Shown: positions 1-9,000, numbered from the stretch's first letter. The stretch is DNA of 64,000 nt from Gammaproteobacteria bacterium (GCA_028818795.1 JAPPND010000013.1:1-64000), one strand, 5' to 3'. A program made the numbers and translations. Notes: a model not told the origin generated them from the letters alone.

Positions 1-144
1 TAGCCGCCGCGTCTGGATGTCCACGATCATCCCCGGATGATGCCAAGGACACCCGTTTCACCCTCACTTCGCGTTGGACAGTACGCCGAGTTGACACCTG
101 CCGCCACGTTGTGCAAACGTAGAGGCGTATTGACACAAGGACTC

Positions 145-170
145 TAGCGCGTCTCGCGAGTACGCGAGCC
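145..170 (+). repeat. Short interspersed repeat, copy 1 (TAGCGCGTCTCGCG family)
   Basis: The stretch begins TAGCGCGTCTCGCGAGTACG and holds the self-complementary core CTCGCGAG. Near-identical sequence follows the stop codons of rplQ (near 50.69 kb) and rpsE (near 56.06 kb), read on the minus strand. Here it sits between 40 and 256, where I recognise no gene. A 35-codon reading frame from 40 would end at the TAG of this repeat, but its product resembles nothing I know. Confidence 0.6.
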
Positions 171-255
171 GTCCAAGAGCGGTTCGCAGCGCCTTCGGGA
201 AGAACTTTGCTCAAGTGTACAGATGGGCCGTTCTCAAGAACGCTAGGGGAGGGTT

Positions 256-615
256 GTGATCGTGGACCTAAGAAGGTGGCGCTTGTCGCCAACGTGTTCG
301 GGCGAAGCTTCCAAGGCGAAACTGTTTACGTGCGACGGCCTGCGTGCTTTGCGCTTTGCGGGTGTCCGTGCTGTGGCCGCGTTCGGATTGCTATCGATTG
401 CAGGATGTGGCACCCCACTTGACCCGGACTGTTGGGAACGGGTCGAGTTGGGGACTGGCAACATCGATCCGATGATACCGTGGAGTTACCAATGCCAAAA
501 CGAGTACATCCCTCCACCGCCGCCGGATTGGGCGACGTATCAGAAGCCGGGCGAGAAGTACAATAAGGAGCGGGATCCCACGGATGAAGAAGCGGAACTC
601 CCCACGGATGACTGA
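256..615 (+). CDS. Small putative lipoprotein of unknown function
   Basis: The product has 119 residues. A GTG start at 256 is preceded by a purine-rich GGGGAGGG ribosome site. A hydrophobic segment at about residues 34-50 ends in a lipobox-like L-S-I-A-G-C with Cys51, which predicts lipidation and membrane anchoring. The N-terminal region before it is long for a signal peptide. An in-frame TTG at residue 32 would give a normal 20-residue signal, so the true start is uncertain. The mature part is short, rich in Pro, Glu and Asp, with a run of five prolines and an acidic C-terminus. I recognise no family. It stands alone, with more than 500 bases of non-coding DNA before the efflux genes. Confidence 0.5.
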   Translation: MIVDLRRWRLSPTCSGEASKAKLFTCDGLRALRFAGVRAVAAFGLLSIAGCGTPLDPDCWERVELGTGNIDPMIPWSYQCQNEYIPPPPPDWATYQKPGEKYNKERDPTDEEAELPTDD

Positions 616-1139
616 TCCGGGATTGGGGCGCGCCACCGCAGCGCGGTAAGCGATAGAGTAACACCGACAACGTCTTGCGTTACCCGTAGGTAGCCGATTT
701 CGTCGATCAACCCGTACGCCGAATCCGTCGCCTAGGAAGGATGACGTTCTACGCCCGGACCAGCAGACCATCGTTGGCCTCGAGGACGCCGTTGCAGTCC
801 CGTCCAGCGTCGTTGGCGTTTCTCGTTTGCCCTTTACGTAAGGCACCGCGTACGGTGCAGTGCCGCGCGGGACGTCCCGCCGTCGTCGGGAGCGGGCGCA
901 ACCCGGGGCTTGCTGCTGCGCAAGGGTCGGCGTCCCCACTTCCTTCGGAGCGCCTCGGCCACACGAAGCGGGGGTCGCAAAAGTGGAGAGAATTACTATC
1001 ACAAGAGCCGACAGGTCAGATCGTTGCCGACAGCTCGTTTGTTTGCGCGTACACGCCAACGCCGGAGTTGAGCTAACGTGGCGCGATGGCGTCACCAATA
1101 ATGGCATAATGGCGTCACCAATGTCACCAATAGTAGCAC
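616..1139. other. Intergenic region with no recognisable gene
   Basis: Frames are open on both strands, but none gives a recognisable protein. The DNA is palindrome-rich: a perfect 14-bp palindrome GCGGGACGTCCCGC lies at 867-880, and a GCACCG/CGGTGC hairpin at 843-858. These could be decayed repeat units or binding sites. The region ends in short direct repeats just before the efflux genes. Confidence 0.5.
1086..1131 (+). repeat. Direct repeats upstream of the efflux operon
   Basis: ATGGCGTCACCAAT occurs at 1086-1099 and again at 1109-1122 (period 23 bp), followed at once by a partial copy GTCACCAAT at 1123-1131. The array ends about 45 bases before the likely adaptor start. It could be a repeated operator for a regulator of the pump or simple slippage. 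No regulator gene lies beside it. Confidence 0.5.
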
Positions 1140-1175
1140 TTGCCTGCTGAACGTGGCCGGCCCCACAATCGCCCG

Positions 1176-2324
1176 ATGCCTTGGCTGAAGATCTCGCTCC
1201 CGATCCTGCTCATCGTCGGCGCGGTATTGGCCGCGGTGGCATTGTTCGCCGCCCGTACGCCCGCGGTTCAGAAGCCGGCTCCGCCACCGACGTTGCTAGT
1301 TGACGTCGCGGTGGCCAAACGCCAGCCCGTGACCTTCGTCGTGCGTTCGCACGGGGTTGTGGCACCGCGTACTCGGACGACGATGGTATCGGAGGTCTCC
1401 GGCATAGTCGTGGAGGTCTCCCCGGCATTCGTTGCCGGAGGCTTTTTCGCCAAGAGCGATGTGTTGGTTCGGATCGACCCGCGCAACTACCAGACGGCAG
1501 TGAAACGGGCGACGGCAGCGGTGGCCCAGGCGCGGACCAAGTTGGCGACGGAGAACGCGCTCGCGGGATATGCTCACCAGGACTGGGAACGTCTGAGGAG
1601 TCTGGAGGCGGCGGATCGGCCTGCCTCCGATCTCACCCTGCGCAAACCCCAACTCGCCGAGGCGGCGGCGGGACTTGAGTCCGCCGAAGCAGATCTCGAG
1701 AAGGCGACGGAAGACTTGAGCCGAACGGTGATCCGAGCACCCTACCATGGGATGGTCCGCGAGAAGCGCGCCGACATCGGCCAGTTCGTCAACACCGGGA
1801 CGCCGCTTGCGGAGACGTTCGCAACCGACTACGCGGAGGTCCGGTTGCCGATTCCGCAGGCCGACCTCCAGTACCTGGAACTGGCGAAGTTGAACGCAGA
1901 CGGATCGTTGCGGGCGACCCTCAGCGCGGATATCGGCGCCGTCTCCCACGAGTGGCCAGCCGTGATCGTGCGCACTGAAGGGGTTTTCGACCCCGATACG
2001 CGGGTGCTGCACCTGGTCGCCCAGGTTCAGGATCCTTACGTTCCCGACCGCGAGCCGTTGCGCATCGGAACGTTCGTCAGCGCTGCCATCGAAGGGACGT
2101 ATGCGGGCGAGGTCTTTGTCATCCCGCGCCACTCGCTGGAGAGCGGCAGGACGTTGTGGATGGTGGCTGGGGACATGACGATCCAGCCCCGGGACCTGGA
2201 GGTCATCCGTGCCGATGAAGGTCTCGCGTACATAGCGACTGGATTGCGCGACGGCGAACGCTACACCGTAGTACCGCCGGAGAACTCGCTGCCGGGGATG
2301 AGGGTCCGCATCAACAGTGAGTGA
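1176..2324 (+). CDS. RND efflux periplasmic adaptor subunit (HlyD/AcrA-like membrane fusion protein)
   Basis: The adaptor bridges an inner-membrane RND pump and an outer-membrane channel in the periplasm. The product has 382 residues from the ATG at 1176. An N-terminal hydrophobic anchor (about residues 4-25) is followed by the first lipoyl half (V-S-E-V-S-G-I-V near residue 70), an alpha-helical hairpin (about 100-175, rich in Ala, Glu and Leu), the second lipoyl half (V-I-R-A-P-Y-H-G-M-V near 185) and the beta-barrel and membrane-proximal domains. A longer frame from TTG 1140 is possible, but the ATG puts the membrane anchor at the N-terminus. The gene overlaps the pump gene by 8 bases, so the two are surely coupled. 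No TolC-type gene is nearby. Confidence 0.88.
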   Translation: MPWLKISLPILLIVGAVLAAVALFAARTPAVQKPAPPPTLLVDVAVAKRQPVTFVVRSHGVVAPRTRTTMVSEVSGIVVEVSPAFVAGGFFAKSDVLVRIDPRNYQTAVKRATAAVAQARTKLATENALAGYAHQDWERLRSLEAADRPASDLTLRKPQLAEAAAGLESAEADLEKATEDLSRTVIRAPYHGMVREKRADIGQFVNTGTPLAETFATDYAEVRLPIPQADLQYLELAKLNADGSLRATLSADIGAVSHEWPAVIVRTEGVFDPDTRVLHLVAQVQDPYVPDREPLRIGTFVSAAIEGTYAGEVFVIPRHSLESGRTLWMVAGDMTIQPRDLEVIRADEGLAYIATGLRDGERYTVVPPENSLPGMRVRINSE

Positions 2325-5300
2325 TGCTAGCGAATCTCCCGGGGAATCCGGGGCGGACCAGGTCCGCGGCCTGATCGGCTGGTTCGCCAAGAACCACGTT
2401 GCCGCCAACCTGCTGATGTTCGGCATCATCGGACTCGGTGCGTTCGCGCTTTGGGGACAGATCAAGAAGGAGTCGTTGCCCGAGTTCATCCGCAACCAGA
2501 TCCAGGTCCAGGTGCTTTTCCGTGGCGCAACTCCGGAAGATGTCGAGCAAGGGGTCATCCTGCGCGTCGAGGAAGCCATCAAGTCCATCGAAGGAGTATC
2601 TGAGTACCGCTCCTTCGCGGGTGAGGGTGTAGGTACAGTCTATCTCGACCTCGACAGCCGCGCCGACGTGGCCGAGAAGATGGACGAGGTCAAACTTGCG
2701 GTGGACGCGATATCAACGTTCCCTGCGGAGACGGAGCGCCCGATTGTCGCCGAGTCGCGATTCCGCCAGCCCGTGATCAACATTCAACTCGCCGGTGAGC
2801 TTGAAGAGGCGACGATGAAGGAACTCGCTGACCGACTGCGAGAGGAAATCGTCGCGTTGGCGGACATCTCCTACGCCCAGGTGTTCGGTGCCCGACCGTT
2901 CGAGATCTCGATCGAGATCTCGGAGGACACTCTGCGCCAGTACGGATTGACGCTCGACCGCGTCGCGCAGGTGATCCGGCAATGGTCCATCGACCTGCCC
3001 GGCGGCTCGATCCGTTCCGAAGCCGGCGACATACGCCTTCGCGCCACGGGGCAGGCCTACACCGGCCAAGAATACGAGGAGATCGTGCTCCTCACGCGAC
3101 CGGATGGAACCCGCATCCGGCTCGGGGACATCGCGGAGATCCGCGACCAGTTTGCCGAAGTGCAGAGCTATTCCTTCTTCAACGGCAAACGCTCGTTCGG
3201 CATTAACGTCATGGCCAGCGAGGAGGAGAATCCCATCGACGTTAGCGCTGCGGTGAATGCCTTTGTCGAGGTACGCAACCGGACGTTGCCGCCCGAGGCG
3301 CAGATGACGGCGTGGGCCGACAACTCCTTCTACCTCAAGGGCCGCATCGACATGATGCTGAAGAACATGGCAATGGGCGGAATCCTGGTGTTCCTCGTGC
3401 TCGGCGTGTTCCTGCATCTCAAGGTGGCGGCTTGGGTGATCATCGGTCTGCCGGTAGCGTTCCTCGGCGCGTTCATGATGATGCCGCTACCTTTCATCGA
3501 CGTGTCGATCAACGTCATGAGCCTGTTCGCTTTCATCCTGGTCCTTGGCGTCGTGGTGGACGATGCGATCATCATCGCGGAGAGCGCGTACACCGAAACC
3601 GAAAAACGCGGCTATACCCTCGCCAACATCGTCTGCGGCGCCCAGCGCGTGGCCGTGCCCGCGACGTTTGGGGTACTGACCACCATCATGGCGTTCACGC
3701 CGATGCTGCTTCAGTCGGGAGCGACTTCCTCGGTTGCCGGCGCCATCGCCTGGATCGTCATTCTCTGCCTCGCCTTCTCTCTCGTCGAAAGCAAGCTCAT
3801 CCTGCCGTCCCACCTGGCGATCATGCGGTCGTCGCACGGCTCCCGGCGCGGCTTGTCCGACTGGGTCGACGTGCAGTTGAAGCGTTTCATCGAGTCGGTC
3901 TACAAGCCGCTCCTAACGCGTGCCATCGAGTACCGCTGGACCACCTTGGCGGCCTTCATCGCCATTGCCATCCTGATCATCGGTCTGGTCGAGGGCGGTT
4001 TCATCCGCTACTCGTTCTTCCCGGAGTTCGGCGGCGATTTCGTGATGGCGCAGGTCGAGATCCAAGAAGGCGCGCCCGATGAGCTGGTCGTCAACATCGT
4101 CCAGGAAATGACCAACGCTCTGCACGAGGTGGACGACGAACTGAAGGCGGAGCACGGCTTCCAGGAGGACATCGTCCAGCACGTCTTCGCCTACGTCCAG
4201 AATGGTCGCAGCGGTAGGTTTCAGGTCGAATTGTCGAAAGTCGAAACCCGGGCGGTCGAGATCGACTTGAAGGAACTGGAAACCCGGTGGCGCGCCAAGG
4301 TCGGCGAGATCGCGGGCACCACCGAGCTGCGGATTTTCACCGGCAACCAGATGGGTGGCGGGCCCCCGGTCGCGTTTCGATTGAGCGGTCGAAGCATTTT
4401 CCAAGTGGAGGCCGCCGCCGAGGAACTCGCCGCGCACTTAAGGACCTACGACGGCCTCTACGAGGTGGAGTCGTCGGCCAGCGATGGCCCCGAGGAGATC
4501 CGTCTGACGGTCCGGCCGGAAGCGGAGGCGATGGGTGTCACGCTGTCCGATCTCGCGCGACAGGTGCGCGAGGCGTTCTACGGCGCCGAAGCACAGCGCA
4601 TTCAGCGGGGAGATTCGGACGTGCGCGTGATGGTCCGCTACCCGCGGAGCGAGCGCAAATCCATCGGCAATCTGGAGAACATGTGGATTCGGCTGCCGGA
4701 CGGTCGCGAAATGCCGTTCCACGCCGTGGCCACCTATGAGCTCGAGCGCGGCTACAACGCCATCAACCGGATCAACGGGCAGCGTACCGTGACGGTGTCG
4801 GCCAACGCGGATCTGAACGTTGTGGAGCCGGGACGGGTGGCCGGCATGGTGAAGTCGACCTACCTTCCCGGGCTTCTCGCTAGGTACCCGGATGTCGGAT
4901 TCGACGTGGGCACCTCGCTTCAGGAACAGCAGGAATCGGTCTGGGAGATGATCTGGGGCTTCATGGGTGCGCTAGTGGGCATCTATGTCCTGATGGCCAT
5001 ACCGCTCAAATCCTACCTGCAGCCGCTGGTCATCATGACGGTCATTCCGTTCGGCCTGATCGGCGCGGTGATCGGTCATTGGATCATCGGGATCCCGGTG
5101 AACGCGATCTCGCTACTCGGCTTTTTCGCGCTTGCCGGGGTGGTGGTCAACGACAGCCTGATCCTCGTGCATTTCGTCAACCGGCGGGTGGTGGAAGGCG
5201 CGACGCCGATGCAAGCCGCCATCGAGTCGGGCGCCGCCCGGTTCCGGCCGATTCTGCTGACCTCCTTGACGACGTTCTTCGGGCTGGTGCCCATCGTGCT

Positions 5301-5529
5301 CGAACGCTCGATGCAGGCGCAGATCGTCATACCCATGGCGGTCTCGCTGGCGTTCGGCATCGTGTTCGCGACGGCTATCACGCTGGTCCTGATTCCCTGC
5401 CTGTACAGCATCCAGGCCAATATCCACGAGTTCTTCATGGGCAATCGGGAGCGCCGCCCCCTCGACGCAGGGATGCCGACTACGACGACCCCATCGTCGG
5501 CGACTGCTCAAGGATCGGCGCTCCGTTGA
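2317..5529 (+). CDS. RND family efflux transporter permease (AcrB/HAE1-like)
   Basis: This proton-driven inner-membrane exporter has 1070 residues, the usual size, with twelve expected membrane spans: TM1 at about residues 25-45, clusters at about 340-500 and 865-1040, and two large periplasmic loops between. The proton-relay motif in TM4 is present as G-V-V-V-D-D-A (about residues 410-417). In the second half the equivalent TM10 motif reads G-V-V-V-N-D-S-L rather than the Lys-containing form of AcrB, so the relay differs from classical AcrB; the pump belongs to a sister clade whose substrate I cannot predict. The GTG start overlaps the adaptor stop as GTGAGTGA. The 3' end runs 50 bases into the oppositely oriented next gene. 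Confidence 0.93.
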   Translation: MSDASESPGESGADQVRGLIGWFAKNHVAANLLMFGIIGLGAFALWGQIKKESLPEFIRNQIQVQVLFRGATPEDVEQGVILRVEEAIKSIEGVSEYRSFAGEGVGTVYLDLDSRADVAEKMDEVKLAVDAISTFPAETERPIVAESRFRQPVINIQLAGELEEATMKELADRLREEIVALADISYAQVFGARPFEISIEISEDTLRQYGLTLDRVAQVIRQWSIDLPGGSIRSEAGDIRLRATGQAYTGQEYEEIVLLTRPDGTRIRLGDIAEIRDQFAEVQSYSFFNGKRSFGINVMASEEENPIDVSAAVNAFVEVRNRTLPPEAQMTAWADNSFYLKGRIDMMLKNMAMGGILVFLVLGVFLHLKVAAWVIIGLPVAFLGAFMMMPLPFIDVSINVMSLFAFILVLGVVVDDAIIIAESAYTETEKRGYTLANIVCGAQRVAVPATFGVLTTIMAFTPMLLQSGATSSVAGAIAWIVILCLAFSLVESKLILPSHLAIMRSSHGSRRGLSDWVDVQLKRFIESVYKPLLTRAIEYRWTTLAAFIAIAILIIGLVEGGFIRYSFFPEFGGDFVMAQVEIQEGAPDELVVNIVQEMTNALHEVDDELKAEHGFQEDIVQHVFAYVQNGRSGRFQVELSKVETRAVEIDLKELETRWRAKVGEIAGTTELRIFTGNQMGGGPPVAFRLSGRSIFQVEAAAEELAAHLRTYDGLYEVESSASDGPEEIRLTVRPEAEAMGVTLSDLARQVREAFYGAEAQRIQRGDSDVRVMVRYPRSERKSIGNLENMWIRLPDGREMPFHAVATYELERGYNAINRINGQRTVTVSANADLNVVEPGRVAGMVKSTYLPGLLARYPDVGFDVGTSLQEQQESVWEMIWGFMGALVGIYVLMAIPLKSYLQPLVIMTVIPFGLIGAVIGHWIIGIPVNAISLLGFFALAGVVVNDSLILVHFVNRRVVEGATPMQAAIESGAARFRPILLTSLTTFFGLVPIVLERSMQAQIVIPMAVSLAFGIVFATAITLVLIPCLYSIQANIHEFFMGNRERRPLDAGMPTTTTPSSATAQGSALR

Positions 5530-5752
5530 TGGTGACTTTCAGCTCATCGCGCTGGCGGTAGTAGCGCGCCTCCACGTAGTGATGTTCCTCCCAGTCGAGT
5601 TCGATATTGGTCCAGACGTAGAGCGGGTCGCGTGGACCCGGGTTCCGGCGCTTGCGCAGACAGCCATCAAGCCACAGTTCCAGGGCGCCGTCGTCGGTGA
5701 TGGCGATCGAGAAGTTCCTGTGCCGATGTGGGATGTCGAAACGGCGGGACAT
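5480..5752 (-). CDS. Conserved small hypothetical protein
   Basis: A 90-residue protein with no signal or membrane segment. It is rich in charged and aromatic residues, with motifs R-F-D-I-P-H-R-H, a central W-L-D-G and W-E-E-H-H-Y near the C-terminus. The ATG at 5752 is preferred over an upstream in-frame start at 5845, because translation from there adds an uncharacteristic leader. The gene is convergent with the RND pump (50-base overlap at the 3' ends) and its start lies about 100 bases before the start of the divergent DUF3750 gene. I do not recognise the family. The overlap and strand placement lower confidence slightly. Confidence 0.6.
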   Translation of the reverse strand: MSRRFDIPHRHRNFSIAITDDGALELWLDGCLRKRRNPGPRDPLYVWTNIELDWEEHHYVEARYYRQRDELKVTINGAPILEQSPTMGSS

Positions 5753-5850
5753 GGTCGGTTCCCGAGCATTGCCTTGGGCCGACGGTAGGATTGCTCCGTC
5801 GATACCAACCGTTGGCCAAGACAGGTACCAAAAAGGCGCGAGCACGGATT

Positions 5851-6606
5851 ATGGCGTGGATCCTGTTCAGTGTGTTCGTCGCACCGGCCGTCGTCGCGGT
5901 GGGAATTCGGCTGGTGTTCGCCGATCGTCCCCATTGGAGTAGCGCCAGCCACGAAGCTACCGGCCTGGCCCCGGCCCCGTCCGAAACCATGGCGCCTGTG
6001 GTACAGGTCTATGCAGCAAGGACCTGGGGCCTTCGAGGGGCGGTCGCCGTGCACACCTGGATTTCGACGAAACGGTCCGGGGCCGAGCACTACTTCCGGC
6101 ACGAGGTCATCGGCTGGCGGTTGCGGCGCACCGGCACGGCCCTGGTCCGGGAACCGGGCCGGCCGGATGCCATGTGGTTCTCCAACCGACCGAGGCTCCT
6201 CGTGGACATGCGTGGGCCGGGGGTCGATGCGGTGATCGACAAGGTCGAAGCCGCAGTACGCGAATATCCTTTTGCCGAGCGCTACGAGACGTGGCCCGGT
6301 CCGAACAGCAACACGTTCACGGCCTTCGTGGGGCGCCGTGTTCCGGAACTTCGTCTCAACCTGCCGCCGACCGCGATCGGCAAGGACTACCTCGCGGGTG
6401 GTGCGTTTGTCGGGCGCGCGCCAAGCGGTACCGGCTACCAGGTTTCGATCCGTGGCGTGGTATCAATGACCGCTGCATTGCGCGAGGGGATCGAGGTGAA
6501 CCTGTTCGGCGCTGCCGCCGGCGTTGGCTTCTATCCGCCGAGCATCAGGCTTCCGGGCCTCGGAAGCTGGCCTTTCTGGCCGTCCAGTCAGAACAACATG
6601 CCCTGA
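5851..6606 (+). CDS. DUF3750 domain-containing protein
   Basis: A 251-residue protein with one N-terminal membrane anchor (about residues 2-22) and a soluble domain matching DUF3750: V-Q-V-Y-A-A-R-T-W near residue 50, H-T-W-I-S-T-K, Y-F-R-H-E-V-I-G-W, and a C-terminal G-F-Y-P-P-S-I-R-L-P-G-L-G. DUF3750 proteins are membrane-anchored and of unknown biochemical role. The ATG at 5851 begins directly with the anchor; the frame stays open further upstream but would cross the divergent gene. The 3' end overlaps the convergent radical SAM gene by 19 bases. Confidence 0.85.
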   Translation: MAWILFSVFVAPAVVAVGIRLVFADRPHWSSASHEATGLAPAPSETMAPVVQVYAARTWGLRGAVAVHTWISTKRSGAEHYFRHEVIGWRLRRTGTALVREPGRPDAMWFSNRPRLLVDMRGPGVDAVIDKVEAAVREYPFAERYETWPGPNSNTFTAFVGRRVPELRLNLPPTAIGKDYLAGGAFVGRAPSGTGYQVSIRGVVSMTAALREGIEVNLFGAAAGVGFYPPSIRLPGLGSWPFWPSSQNNMP

Positions 6607-7655
6607 CCGCGACGAAACAGATCGGTTCTCAACTCGGCGCGCCGTGAAACGTCGAGCCCGTGCTTGCGCCGTGCCACTTCGAAGCGCTTTGCGATCAAGT
6701 CCGCATAGACCCCCTCGCCGCGCATTCGCGTGCCCCATTCCGCCTGGTAGGCCTTGCCGCCGCGCATCTCCCGGACGCGGCTCATCACATGCGCGGCCTT
6801 GAGCGGGTAGTGCTCTTCGAGCCACTCGACAAACAGATCCTTCACCTCGAACGGGAGCCGCAGCATCACGTAGCCGGCGAACTCGGCACCGGCTTTCGCG
6901 GCGCCCTCGACGACGGTTTCGATCTCGTGATCGGTGATGAACGGGATGACCGGTGCCATCATGATCCCCACGGGAACCCCCGCGGCCTTCAGTTCACGCA
7001 CCATCCGCAACCTCGCGCCGGGCGACGCCGTGCGCGGTTCGAGCTTGGTCTTTAACTCGTTGTCGAGCGTCGTGATGCTGACTCCCACACTCGCGAGTCC
7101 TAGGCTTGCGAGTTCGCCGAGGATGTCTAGGTCACGGAGGATCAGCGCACCCTTGGTGACGATGCTGACCGGGTGGCGGCATTCGAGCAGCGTCTCGAGG
7201 AGCCGCCGGGTGACCTTGAGTTCCTTCTCGCCGGGCTGGTAGGGATCGGTGTTGGTGCCGAGCGCAAGCGTCCGGCAAACGTAGCCCGGCTTGTCGAGAG
7301 CCTCGAGCAAGCGTTCGACCGGATCGGTCTTGTAGAAGATCTTGGTTTCGAAATCGAGTCCGGGGGAGAGATCGAGAAACGCATGCGTCGGCCGGGCGTA
7401 GCAGTAGACGCAGCCGTGCTCGCAGCCCTTGTACGGATTGATCGACTGCTCGAACGGAATGTCCGGCGAATTGTTGGTGGCGATGATATTGCGGGTCTTG
7501 TCGGGCAGGAACGTCGTTTCGGGAGACAGGCTCGGGAAGTCCTCGTCCTCGGGCCGGTCCCAGCCGTCGTGCACGGCGATGCTCGGCGCGTGCTCGAATC
7601 GTCCCGCCGGATTCGATACCGCGCCGCGGCCCTTGAGCACCTGCTTCACATTCAT
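6588..7655 (-). CDS. PA0069 family radical SAM protein
   Basis: A 355-residue radical SAM enzyme of the SPL-like/PA0069 group. The cluster-binding motif is Cys78-x3-Cys82-x2-Cys85 inside N-P-Y-K-G-C-E-H-G-C-V-Y-C-Y, and the usual family sequence G-T-N-T-D-P-Y-Q-P follows near residue 135. It will bind a 4Fe-4S cluster and cleave S-adenosylmethionine; the substrate of this family is not established. The ATG at 7655 gives a start (M-N-V-K-Q-V-L-K-G-R-G-A) that is typical of the family. It is transcribed alone, with vapB divergent. Confidence 0.9.
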   Translation of the reverse strand: MNVKQVLKGRGAVSNPAGRFEHAPSIAVHDGWDRPEDEDFPSLSPETTFLPDKTRNIIATNNSPDIPFEQSINPYKGCEHGCVYCYARPTHAFLDLSPGLDFETKIFYKTDPVERLLEALDKPGYVCRTLALGTNTDPYQPGEKELKVTRRLLETLLECRHPVSIVTKGALILRDLDILGELASLGLASVGVSITTLDNELKTKLEPRTASPGARLRMVRELKAAGVPVGIMMAPVIPFITDHEIETVVEGAAKAGAEFAGYVMLRLPFEVKDLFVEWLEEHYPLKAAHVMSRVREMRGGKAYQAEWGTRMRGEGVYADLIAKRFEVARRKHGLDVSRRAELRTDLFRRGQGMLF

Positions 7656-7746
7656 GGTTGAACTCTATATGTATATCTGTACAGCAACAAGGGCTGTTCG
7701 GATCGTGTTATGTTGTGTGTGAATGTTTGTGTAAAAGCTGACACAC

Positions 7747-7947
7747 ATGGCGACTAACCTATCGATAGATCCCGCTCTGCTCAACGAGGCCTTGGCGGTT
7801 GCAGATGAGAAGACCAAGAAAGCCACCGTCACGAGGGCTTTGCAGGAGTTCATCGCGCGCCGTCGGCAGAGCGAAGTCGTCGAACTGTTCGGGGAGCTGG
7901 AATGGGATGACGACTTCGACTACAAGCGTGAGCGCGGTCGGCGGTGA
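7747..7947 (+). CDS. vapB: VapB-type antitoxin of a type II toxin-antitoxin pair
   Basis: A 66-residue protein. The first 50 residues are compatible with a short beta strand plus two helices, the ribbon-helix-helix class of VapB (D-P-A-L-L-N-E-A-L then T-V-T-R-A-L-Q-E-F-I-A-R-R-R). The acidic and aromatic tail (E-L-E-W-D-D-D-F-D-Y) is typical of the part that wraps its toxin. It should neutralise VapC and repress the operon. Upstream, ACAGC and GCTGT form an imperfect inverted repeat at 7681-7697, a possible operator, but this is weak. The gene overlaps vapC by 4 bases (GTGA), which fits an antitoxin-first coupled operon. Confidence 0.85.
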   Translation: MATNLSIDPALLNEALAVADEKTKKATVTRALQEFIARRRQSEVVELFGELEWDDDFDYKRERGRR

Positions 7948-8348
7948 GCCTATTCGTAGATACCAGCGTCTGGTCGTTGGCTCTGCGGCGTGACGCGCCG
8001 CCAGACGTGGCGGCGGTGGTTCGCCTGTCCGACGCCCTCACAACGGGTGAGCAGGTGTTCACCACGGGAATCGTGTTGCAGGAACTTCTGCAAGGCTACT
8101 CGGGACCGAAGGCGCAGGCGCAGATCGTCGAGCGGTTCCGAGCACTTCCCCTTCTGTCGCCCAATCGGGACGACCACATCGAAGCGGCTAGACTTCGCAA
8201 CGAGTGTCGGCGCCGTGGAATCCAGGTCGGCACGATCGATGCGCTTCTCGCGCAGTTGTGTATCGCCAACGGTCTCTTGATGCTGACCACCGACCAAGAC
8301 TTCGGCTTGGTGAGCGAGTACTCGGCGCTGAGACTCTGGCGATCGTGA
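7944..8348 (+). CDS. vapC: VapC-type PIN-domain toxin ribonuclease
   Basis: A 134-residue PIN-domain protein of normal VapC size. The acidic metal-binding set is complete: Asp6 in F-V-D-T-S, Glu47 in V-L-Q-E-L, Asp99 in G-T-I-D-A and Asp117 in T-T-D-Q-D-F. VapC toxins cleave tRNA or rRNA and stop translation when the antitoxin is degraded; the target of this one cannot be read from sequence. The GTG start at 7944 sits in a GTGA overlap with vapB. Its own stop lies in a second GTGA that also starts the next gene. Confidence 0.9.
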   Translation: MSLFVDTSVWSLALRRDAPPDVAAVVRLSDALTTGEQVFTTGIVLQELLQGYSGPKAQAQIVERFRALPLLSPNRDDHIEAARLRNECRRRGIQVGTIDALLAQLCIANGLLMLTTDQDFGLVSEYSALRLWRS

Positions 8349-8962
8349 CCATCACGCTGTGGGGCGCAGGCACGTCCCGCACGCTGCGGCCGCACTGGGC
8401 GCTTGCCGAACTCGGCGTCGAATACCTCTCGAAGCCCATCGGCCCGCGGACCGGCGAGACTCAGACCACGGCGTTCAGGGTTCTGAACCCCAAGGAGAAG
8501 GTTCCCGTACTGGTCGACGGCGACCTCGTGCTGACCGAAAGCGCCGCCATCGTCACCTACCTGGGCGACCGCTTCGGGGGCCTCACGCCGGACACGGGGA
8601 CCTTGGCGCGAGCCCGCTACAACGAGTGGCTGTCCTACATCCTGATGGAGTTGGACGCGCACACCCTCTACGTGATGCGCAAGCACGGCGACCTGAAGCA
8701 CCTATACGGCGAAGCGCCGGCGGCGATGGACGCGGCGCGGGCGGGCTTCGAGAAGCAGTTGCGCTGGGCCCGGCCGCGAATCGAGGAGGCCGACTACCTG
8801 GTGGGAGAGGCGTTCACCGGTGTCGACATCCTGATGACCACCTGCCTGGACTGGGCGGTCGCGTACGGCTTCAAGCTGGACGAGCCTTTTCATGTCTATC
8901 GCTCGCGGCAGCACCGGCGCCCCGCGTTCAACGCCGCGATGCGGCGCAACTCGATGCCGTAG
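8345..8962 (+). CDS. Glutathione S-transferase family protein
   Basis: A 205-residue GST. The N-terminal thioredoxin-like half contains L-W-G-A-G-T-S-R-T-L-R (glutathione site), N-P-K-E-K-V-P-V-L and the glutathione-binding E-S-A-A-I-V-T-Y-L near residues 60-68. The all-helical half follows, including D-I-L-M-T-T-C-L-D-W-A near 160. The second residue of the active site is Ser rather than Cys or Tyr in the first motif, as in several bacterial classes. The GTG at 8345 overlaps the vapC stop as GTGA, so it may be translated from the toxin-antitoxin transcript. The substrate is unknown. Confidence 0.88.
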   Translation: MTITLWGAGTSRTLRPHWALAELGVEYLSKPIGPRTGETQTTAFRVLNPKEKVPVLVDGDLVLTESAAIVTYLGDRFGGLTPDTGTLARARYNEWLSYILMELDAHTLYVMRKHGDLKHLYGEAPAAMDAARAGFEKQLRWARPRIEEADYLVGEAFTGVDILMTTCLDWAVAYGFKLDEPFHVYRSRQHRRPAFNAAMRRNSMP

Positions 8963-9000
8963 ATTCGCCGAGTCAGGGTTGGGTTTTTTGCCGTCGTGGG

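Noticed and set aside
93-160. Sigma-70 promoter at TTGACA (130-135)
   Set aside because: There is no acceptable -10 element at 16-18 bp spacing; the hexamer may be chance.
741-1076. Possible 111-residue gene after a GGAAGG site
   Set aside because: No domain, odd composition with many Arg, Ser and Pro, and no support from neighbours.
1296-2588. A 430-codon open frame opposite the adaptor gene
   Set aside because: Composition and position show it to be the complement of the adaptor and pump genes.
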